From Pilasporangium apinafurcum (Eukaryota > Oomycota > Peronosporomycetes > Pythiales > Pythiaceae), in the NCBI GenBank assembly GCA_001600495.1, contig BCKE01000002.1, positions 764,004-828,003 of the forward strand: DNA of 64,000 nucleotides, given 5' to 3'. Both the position numbers and the translations under genes were made by a program. Below the pieces are notes generated by a model, which did no database searches, was not told the origin of the DNA, and saw nothing but the letters and a program-made list of their open reading frames with translations. Shown here piece after piece: positions 56,345 through 64,000 of this stretch (its first letter is position 1; every line of letters starts with the position of its first letter).

Positions 56345-59300
56345 ATGGCGCCGTCAAAGAAACGCTACATCTTAGAGCGGAAGGATGGCAAGACGGTTTA
56401 TATGTCATCTTGTGCATGCATCAATCGGCCCAACAGTAGCGGCATCTGTGAACTTAATCTCTGGCATGGTACGACGATTGATGAAGGGGCCGTACAGACT
56501 GGTAAGCGATTGCTGCGCCCACAACTTTCAGTCATCAAGTACAGAGAGTGGTCATTGTGCGGACTGTCTACTGGTGTGTATTATGAATGTGCATCTATCC
56601 GTACGCAATTTCTCTTCCCAATTGTCATCTGAATGGATGGTATTTCTTTATGGACACTGGAATACAGGTTGCTTGTATCATTTGGTTATCCTCAGCTGGT
56701 TCCCATTGCTCAGTCTCTTCGCAGCAATATACATAGCGATCGTGGGAATCTTTGCATTGTTATTTGCTTGGTGTGATGCGTAAGTGAGACTGGATCGCAT
56801 TACTGATAAAGATCTGGAAGTGGACGGTTCTCATAGTAACTGATGCAAATCGTTGTGACCTTATCCACTGTAGTACCACCCTTTCTGAGAGCGATCCTGG
56901 GGCGAGAAATTATTTCAATCTGAGTCTACAGACGCTGTCGGCGATCGGTAAAACATGCAACACATGAAATCACTGTCTGATTTATTGTTGACGAATAAAA
57001 ATGCGTAGGTTATGGCTTGCTTTATCCGAGGGGCACTTGCTCCAACTGGATCACTGTGATCGAATCATTCATCTCAATGCTGCTCACATCGTTCATAACT
57101 GGTGTGACATTCGTCAAATTTGCTCGTCCACGCCCACATGTGTCATTTAGCAAAGTAAGTCACTAATTGTGCATATGTTGTTACTGCTCATTGCGGTGCA
57201 TCATTTGATACTGTTCATCATAGGTCTTCACAGTATCAAAGCGTGAAGATGGAGAGTTGGAAATAAAATTTCGCACCGTGAATAGTGTGCACCGTCATAC
57301 GATTACCACAGGTGAAATTCTGGACGTAAACTTCAGTCTTACGCTGATACGCGTGGAGGTATCAATCGATAAATAACATATTCTCCTCTATGTACCATCA
57401 ATTGGGCTCATTGGCAGCAAGACCGTAACACTTGTGCTTTTCCAATAGGACACGAAAACAGGAGAAAAGAAACTCTGTTATTATGATTTACATCTAAAAT
57501 CAACCAGCTTTATCTCGTTAAGGTACGTATCATTTTTTTGTTTGACTAGGAATTATGTTCATCGCTCATCGTACTTGTACGATGTAGATTGGAAGCTGAA
57601 CTCATCCATCGAATAGGGCCATCTAGTCCGTTCTACGGGCAAACATGCTCCGATATCATGAATTCGGATTTTGTCTTGATTTTGATGATGTCTGGAGTTG
57701 ATGAGAATCTTCACGATACAATCCACAAGCAGTATGAGTACGGGTTCAAAGATATGCGATGGGGAGCAAAATACACTCCAATGCTTGACTGGGATGACAA
57801 CCGCAAGTGCTTGACGGTTGACCTGAGTAAAATATCTGAGGTGGAACCTGCCCCAATTGATCCAGAAGACTGCTCACTTATTCAAGTCGATTTTTTAAGT
57901 GCAGCTGTTCAGCTTGAAGCTAAGAAAAAAGAAGATATATCAGTTGATGATGCGAGCGACGATGAAGAATCAATTGAGATAGTTGGACTTGATCACGGGA
58001 ACTCGAATGCTAATGATAAACTCGAGCATGCACCTGCTTCCATTGACGACAACGATACCCAGTCATTAGAATTTCAACATGATGATGATGATAATGATGA
58101 CGAAAGCAAGAGCATGGTGTCAACTCAAACAAATTCAGGCTCTGATGACGGAGAACGGTACTACGCGCCGCCAGTTCGGCACATTCGATTTGACGAACGA
58201 AGCCGGACCACCAGTCTACGTGCTCCTCGTTTTAACCACCAAATGCACAATCATGCCATAGTAGCAAACGGTCATGAGCTACCAGCAAGCGTAGCACGAA
58301 GAAGAGTTCGATACAAAAATCACCCGTTTAGCAGATTTTCTACTGGATTGTACTACAAAGCGCTGGAATCGTCCTGGATTTTGCTCTTTTTTTGGCTTGT
58401 TGTGACATATTTTGCTTCAATAGCTGTCATCGCGCTGCTCTTGTATCTTTCGGTATGTCGGTGCATGCTTTTAAGTATGGTTATTACTATGATTTCTCTG
58501 ATGTATGTGGATATGTAGCCCGGAAAAGCGTTACAGATGACTGTCGATACTCATGTATACTCTGACTACGCACGACTCTTCTTCTTTTGCGGGCAAACGC
58601 TTTCTGCGATTGGATATGGTATGTTCAGCCCAAATCCTGACAGCAATACTGTAAATTTTTTTGTTTTCGTCCTCGTCTCTACTGGAACCATGGTCTCCAC
58701 GGTGCTAACAGGTTAGGCAACATATTCATTTGATGATGGGGTGGATCGATTCTAACTAACTTGAGAGTATCATGCAGGGATTACATGGGCAAAATTTTCT
58801 ATTCCGAAACCATCGATCCTGATCTACAGTGATAAATTGCTTCTTACCAACTTTCACTTCAGCCGTGTGATCATGTTTCGTGCTGCCAACAGTCGAACAT
58901 ATGGCACTGTGATTGAAGGAACTTTTCGGTAAGACGTACGACATGAATGTTTTGGTGATGAAAAGCTTGCTGATACCTCTGTTGCTAGAATGAGTGTCGT
59001 GATATTAAACCATCGACTGGGAAGACGGGAAACGCATGAGTTGGAGCTGGTAAGTACCTAGTCTTAGACAATGTACGATCACATATGTTTTGGTTCTTAC
59101 CTATTATTGTCTACGGTGCGATGATTTTCTAAGGTTCGCAATTTCTGGCCAATAGTTCAACTTGGAGCAACACTCATGCATATCATTGATGAAAACTCGC
59201 CCCTTTACAACATGTCCACCGACGAATTACTCTCTGGCAATCATTTCTTCGTGATACTCTTCACGGGAGTGGATAGTGTTATCTACGAAACTATATTTTC

Positions 59301-59565
59301 AAGGAAGACGTATCATAGCTGCGATATCCTGGTTGGCCACCACTTCGTAGATAACATCAAATTGTCTACAGATGGCTTGCATATTGATGTGGAGGCAATT
59401 CACGAAACGATGATATGTCCAGAAGTCGATCACAGAAACTCACGTCTATCTAATGTTCCTGAACACGATACCGAACGGCCCAATCATAGTCCAGCTTCAA
59501 ATGACAACGATGTCGATGTCTACGAACAATGCAGCCCGAAGACGCAGTATTCTGCAATGTCATAA
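56345..59565 (+). CDS. Tandem Kir channel: two complete inward-rectifier K+ channel subunits in one polypeptide (799 aa, 11 exons)
   Basis: Exons: 56345-56501, 56668-56779, 56874-56947, 57009-57154, 57224-57358, 57449-57522, 57588-58452, 58519-58711, 58778-58928, 58989-59049, 59134-59565; total 2,400 bases, in frame. Half 1: N-terminus, M1 (WFPLLSLFAAIYIAIVGIFA), filter TLSAIGYG, M2 ending ITGVTFVKFARPR and the Kir cytoplasmic beta-domain (FRTVNSVHRHTI; LIHRIGPSSPFYG; LILMMSGVDENLHDTI). An acidic linker rich in Asp and Ser follows (about residues 330-420). Half 2: N-terminus, M1 (SSWILLFFWLVVTYFASIAV), filter TLSAIGYG, M2 ending LTGITWAKFSIPKP and a second cytoplasmic domain (FRAANSRTYGTV; DENSPLYNMS; VILFTGVDSVIYETI). 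Exon 57588-58452 runs without a break from cytoplasmic domain 1 through the linker into M1 of half 2, so these are not two adjacent genes. Two such chains would form one four-fold pore. Confidence 0.88.
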
Positions 59566-60253
59566 TGGCTACAAAATATCGCATTTAGTGCTCGACTATA
59601 TACCATGTAATACAGATATGATGACGATACAATAGATACTCGTAAAGCATTCCAAATTGCTTCAGCTCATTTTCATTATCGAAAATATAGTTATGAATGT
59701 TATGTAAATTGTACTCGTTATGTCAAGAGTTACATTTCCAGACGACTTTAGTATTCTCAGTGAATTGAGTTCTAGCGCATTATCACATAAAGGGACATCA
59801 TGAGGATGCAGCGCTAAATTTCTTCACTCAGAATCCTGATGATTGGCTCCATCTATCTCATACTTCATGGTTTTTTCTGGATCTGCGCTCGATCTGAGCT
59901 ATTGAAGCACACAAAATTCATTTCAACTCGTGCCATCTTTAGCACAAGTTCGCTTTTGGTCTTGGCGAAAAATGGACAAGTATCAGTAACATTCCGTTTA
60001 TATACTAATTTAAGTATATTTAATTACTGTGGTTCAAAATACTCAAACGGATAGGACGACGGCTGGGCGAATGTGAAAGGGATGTGCGCTACTGTTTTGC
60101 AATCACTTGATGCGCAAAGCCGCAGCAATCTCTAAACTCAGCCATTATAAAGCAGAACTGGTTTGATCGACGCAAATTGACGAGCGGTGGGTTCTGTTAC
60201 GCAGTATACATTCTGGAGCATAGGGGTTAAGAAACGAAAGCTTGTGTGAAATA
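59566..60253. other. Intergenic region between the tandem Kir gene and pyroglutamyl-peptidase
   Basis: AT-rich spacer between two plus-strand genes, holding the Kir 3' UTR and the peptidase promoter. No conserved domain, tRNA or repeat was seen. Confidence 0.45.
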
Positions 60254-61120
60254 ATGGTGAATGCGACGGTTGAAGCAAATGGGAAACAGAAGCGCGATGT
60301 ATACCTGACGGGTTTTGGCAAGTTTGGTAATATATTGGAAAACCCCACGACACTGATCGTGCAGAAATTGGCTGATGATGAAAACGTCACAGAAGCGGTC
60401 GTGCTTGAGACATCCACTAAAGGTAATGTGGCCTACAACGATGGCGATCGAGTCTGTGTGACTAGCATGCGCAATAACCACCATGAAGCTTAACATATTG
60501 ATTACTTTGATTTAGGAGCTTTGGAGATGCTTGCTCTCTTGCGCAAAAAGGCAGAGGTGCTACACAATACATATTTACATACTTGGTTGCCGACATTAAA
60601 CTGACTCGTACACTCGAAATTAGGAGCGTGGTCGTCCTTGCATTTTCCTACATCTCGGTGTCAACGCTGGTTCAACAGAATTTGCTCTGGAAAGTGCGGG
60701 ATACAATCTCGCGGATTTTCGCATCCCAGACGAGCGGGGATACATCGCTGATCGGGAGATCATTGACGAAGCGGAAGAAGCCTCGCTCACCACCGCAGTT
60801 CCGCTTGAGAAGTTACTGTCAGCATTGCAAGTAACTAATCCAGCCGTCACAATCTCCACCGATCCCGGACGGTATATTTGCAACTACGTCTATTTTCATT
60901 CGTTGCAATGGGTGAAGGAGCAAGCAGGAAAGGACAACAACGATGTAAGTATATCATAGCATTACCTTGTCCTTGTGTTGCATGTTATATCTTATTGGGA
61001 TGGGTATGTCAATGGTAGGTATACGGGCTTTTTGTGCATGTCCCCCAGTTTTCAGTCATTCCGTTCGAGGACCAAGTCGAATTTGTCCGCAAGCTTTTGG
61101 AAGTGGTGTCTACACTTTAA
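60254..61120 (+). CDS. PGPEP1: Pyroglutamyl-peptidase I (cysteine peptidase, 210 aa, 4 exons)
   Basis: Removes N-terminal pyroglutamate from peptides in the cytosol. Exons 60254-60422, 60516-60556, 60624-60944 and 61019-61120 give 210 residues, almost the same length as human PGPEP1 (209). Family motifs: N-terminal VYLTGFGKFGNILENPT, substrate-pocket region FLHLGVNAGSTEFALESAGY, catalytic cysteine in TISTDPGRYICNYVYFHSL (equivalent of DAGRYLCDF) and catalytic histidine in LFVHVPQ. The acidic member of the triad should be the Glu of GSTEFALE. The second exon is only 41 bp. The start is the first ATG at the beginning of the homology. Confidence 0.92.
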
Positions 61121-61630
61121 CTAATGAATACCATATACTTCATCTACGAGCACTAGTGAGTCATTTAATTTTCTTTTTCGTCTCCATCAATCAATGAATC
61201 AACCGCCGCTGTAAGGGTCAAGTTCAAGTTGCATCAACGGATCTTTCCATTTTCACCATGCGCCCATCAACCCGAAGTATCTCTTTTTTTCAAATTTCTA
61301 AAGTATTTTCTACCTTTTTTTGTTACACCAGTGGCGAGTTGTGGCCTTTGGGTTGACCAGCGAGCCGCCAAAAGGGTCATGAAAAAAAATAAACCCGCGT
61401 GGGTTTTGGAACCCGCAATACAAATCCCAAGTGAAAGGAAAGTGGATGGGTCGTGTGGACGGGTCGTCGCCGACCTTCGCCATTCATTGGTTGGTGGGGA
61501 AAAAAAGATAGCAATAATAAAAAACAACCGGAAAATAAACGGCACTTGGTGCCCACCAGGTTCTTTTCAAGCGCAAAAGCGAGTGGAGACAGCAAGCCCG
61601 CAATCAAGTGGTGTGGGAAATTGACGAATA
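61121..61630. other. Intergenic region upstream of the LARP4-like gene
   Basis: Holds the promoter and leader of the LARP4-like gene. T- and A-runs are common. A short inverted repeat AAACCC-GCGT-GGGTTT lies at 61391-61406, followed by a further AACCCGC. No gene is supportable. Confidence 0.4.
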
Positions 61631-64000
61631 ATGAGTAAAGCAGAGGTTGCCAGTGCGCAGCCAGCAGCGAATCTAGGTCAGTAAGGGCTTCCTTCGTGTT
61701 GCATGGAGAAGAACCGCGTTTTTTCAATCATCCAGTTGGAAGGGTCTCTTCTTCAGTTTTCCGTCCGTGTGGAGTGTGGCCACCGTCTGTCTCTCTACCA
61801 AGCGTGACGAGAAAAACAAAAAAAAAAAAGAAGCGGAAGGATCCAATGGGTGGAATAATGCGTTTTGGTTCTTCATCAGTGGCTGCTGCTACTTGCAAGA
61901 AACAAGGGTTGTTTGACATACAAGCCATTGTGCTTCTGTTGCATGCTGACCAGTGGGAGACGAGTTGAAGGATGCCATCAAGCGTCAAGTGGAATTTTAC
62001 TTTTCCAAAGCCAATTTAACCAACGATGCGTTCCTCGTGTCGCAGATGAACTCACAAATGTAAGGCATTGCATTTTCGTCGAGAGCATTATTAATTGCAA
62101 TTGAATTGATGCAACATCTAATCATAATGATTGCGTACACTAGGTATGTTCCAGTGGAAGTCATCATCAATTTTTCCAAAATCCAACAGCTGACGAACGA
62201 CACAGCTTTGCTGGTCGAAGCGATTCGCGATTCTTCGGTGAGTTGATAAGGATGGTCTATTGGAGGGATGATTGATTATGCCTTGCTGCCCCCCACACCT
62301 GGCCAAGGTATTGGCATGCTAGTGGGCTCAGTCGAGGCTATAAAGATAGCAGCAATGCATTGTTGTTGTCGTGTGTAGCATGGTGGTTTCGAGGTCGTAT
62401 TTCATTGTATCTTGTATCCTTTGTGGGTGGAGATGCGATTGGCATACTGCTTCGTTCTACTCATTGCTTGGGCTGTCACTTTGGCCAGCGTAGAAGATGC
62501 TGTCAACTGTCAAAGAACGCTCTGATCGATACATTGAAAATCCTCCTGTATCATGCATATCCATGGGCATGTGTCTCATGTTACAGTATTCTATTTTCAA
62601 TTGTGTAGGTCTGCTCCCTGAACGAAACTAATGATGCTATTAAGCCAAACATCAAATCTGAACGCAACACCATTATTCTTCGTGAAATCCCATCGGCCAC
62701 CAAACCTGAAGATGTCAAAGCCATCTTTGAAGGTTGTGGAGAAGTTACCAATGTCCGTAGCGATGTGGGCGATACATGGTACGACTTGTTATGGATGTAT
62801 CGAATTACGTTGAGGGAAACTCTCGTATATTGATATTGACTATGTCTTGATCGCCTTGATAGGTTTGTCACGATGGCTTCGGAAGATCAAGCTGTCAATA
62901 CTTTGCTCACCTTGCGCAGCAAGACGTTTAACAATGCGCCTATTAAGGCTCGTTTGAAGTCGGAGAACGTGCTCAAATCGTTCTATCCAACCCAACCTGC
63001 AGAAAATGTGATCTCTGGTGGTGCTTCGGCACCGTATGGCGGTCGTGGATACTATGGCACTGCGACTGGATATTACGATGTGCCAAACAACTATGGTGTG
63101 CAATATAACACTGGTGCCCCTCGCATGCACCAATTCGGCAATGGCATGGAAAATAATCGATATGCCATGAACCAACGTGGCCCAGGTGGACGCGGTGCTG
63201 GCCCACAATCATTCCGCAACAACCGAGCAGCAAATGGTCAACATGTGGCGGCAAGTCAACAACAGCCAAAGGAAGGTGGCCGCGCGAAGAGCAACAGTTT
63301 TGACCAACGATCCAACGGATCGAAAAAATCTAAAGACAAGAGATCAAAGCAGTCGGGAGCTCCACAGAGCAACGGCAGCACGAAAAAGGCTGCTTCTGCT
63401 TCGGAACGCCAACCGATTTTGAGTGCGGCGAACTTCCCTCCTCTTCCCACTGTTGCACCAGGTTCGGAAGCTGCTTCAAGCAGCAATATTATCAATTACA
63501 AATACTCCCATGAAGACATCATGGAAATTGTGAAGAACATGGATGAACAAGATTGCACACTTCCTGCTGGTAAAATGGACTTTGATGCCCATCCAGCAGC
63601 CTTAACCTCCGTGGCACATCCCGATTTGTTGCGGAATCAGCGTACGTACAGTATTGAACAGGCTCGTGAGGCTATGCGTCAAGGTCGCCCAATCCGTAGT
63701 GACTCGGTGGGCTCCATTGATTACGAGAGTATGATGTACGGTGAAGACTACACGAAGGAAGCTCGTGAACAACGACGACAAAAGGCTGAAAATGAAGGTG
63801 CAGATGCAGTGTCTGCACCAAAAGATGCTCAGTCCTCGAATACGTCTAAACCAAAGATTGTTGGCTACGCTGCTGCTGTTATTCATGGAACGCCAGCGCC
63901 AGTCCCGGCGGTGGAAGTGGCCAAGAAGAAAACACCGAAAGCCAAGACGCCAAAATCCGACAAAGAAGAAAAGAAGGGAGGCAAGAAGGGTGCTAAACAT
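61631..64000 (+). CDS. LARP4-like La-related protein (La motif + RRM), partial at right edge
   Basis: RNA-binding protein of the LARP4/5 type, which in animals binds poly(A) and PABP and stabilises mRNA. Exons: 61631-61676, 61954-62059, 62144-62237, 62609-62778 and 62873-64000 (open at the edge). The La motif reads LKDAIKRQVEFYFSKANL, then VPVEVIINFSKIQQLTND and LLVEAIRDSS. The RRM follows (TIILREIPSATKPEDVKAIF; IKARLKSENVLKSF), with FVTMASEDQA where LARP4 has WFITF. A Gly/Tyr/Asn-rich low-complexity region follows, then a PAM2-like LSAANFPPLP and a Lys-rich tail. The two long introns (277 and 371 bp) are atypical here. The first exon junction (donor GTCAGT) is the least certain. It is the orientation of La then RRM plus the ILREI motif that favours LARP4 over LARP1 or LARP7. 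Confidence 0.88.

Noticed and set aside
58079-58110. GAT-rich microsatellite
   Set aside because: It encodes the Asp-rich acidic linker of the tandem Kir protein in frame and is short and imperfect.
56345-59565. Two adjacent single-subunit Kir genes
   Set aside because: Exon 57588-58452 is one uninterrupted frame from cytoplasmic domain 1 into M1 of the second half, and there is no stop, poly(A)-like gap or promoter-sized spacer between them.

Overview
This window is nuclear DNA from a compact, intron-rich eukaryotic genome. Short spliceosomal introns (mostly 55-105 bp, donors often GTAAGT or GTACGT, acceptors often TAG), very small gaps between genes and moderate GC point to a stramenopile. 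An oomycete fits best, possibly an Albugo-like one, but this is inferred from gene content and architecture rather than from a marker gene. I rebuilt spliced models by hand. Every complete multi-exon model closes in frame, which is good internal evidence for the exon boundaries.

Layout, left to right: (1) minus strand, an EGF/laminin-like receptor kinase cut off by the left edge; (2) minus, a single-exon helical protein of unknown function; (3) a roughly 2.2 kb gene-poor gap; (4) plus, Sec61 alpha, whose start codon is assembled by splicing; (5) two minus-strand multi-exon coiled-coil genes, one resembling the MIT/coiled-coil layout of NRBF2 and one unknown; (6) plus, condensin subunit SMC2, divergent from the unknown gene; (7) minus, a giant 29-exon gene (44018 to 20510) predicted to encode one 7,132-residue secreted and membrane-anchored protein; (8) plus, a tRNA-queuosine mannosyltransferase (QTMAN/GTDC1) homologue; (9) minus, an RME-8/DNAJC13 orthologue whose J domain has lost HPD; (10) plus, a mitochondrial FAM210/DUF1279-like membrane protein; (11) plus, a single gene encoding two complete inward-rectifier K+ channel (Kir) subunits in tandem; (12) plus, pyroglutamyl-peptidase I; (13) plus, a LARP4-like La/RRM protein cut off by the right edge.

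Most genes are unlinked housekeeping functions: protein translocation, chromosome condensation, endosomal sorting, tRNA modification, peptide turnover and mRNA regulation. Two surface proteins stand out. The receptor kinase couples a cysteine-rich ectodomain to a cytoplasmic kinase. The giant protein combines about 37 FN3 domains, six Calx-beta-like domains, a CUB, an EGF, about 45 chlamydial-Pmp-like GGxI beta-helix repeats and a conserved multi-pass membrane module.

The most unusual observations are the natural tandem Kir dimer, with altered selectivity-filter and rectification residues in both halves; the giant multi-domain surface protein; the RME-8 orthologue without an HPD motif; and the Sec61 start codon split by an intron.
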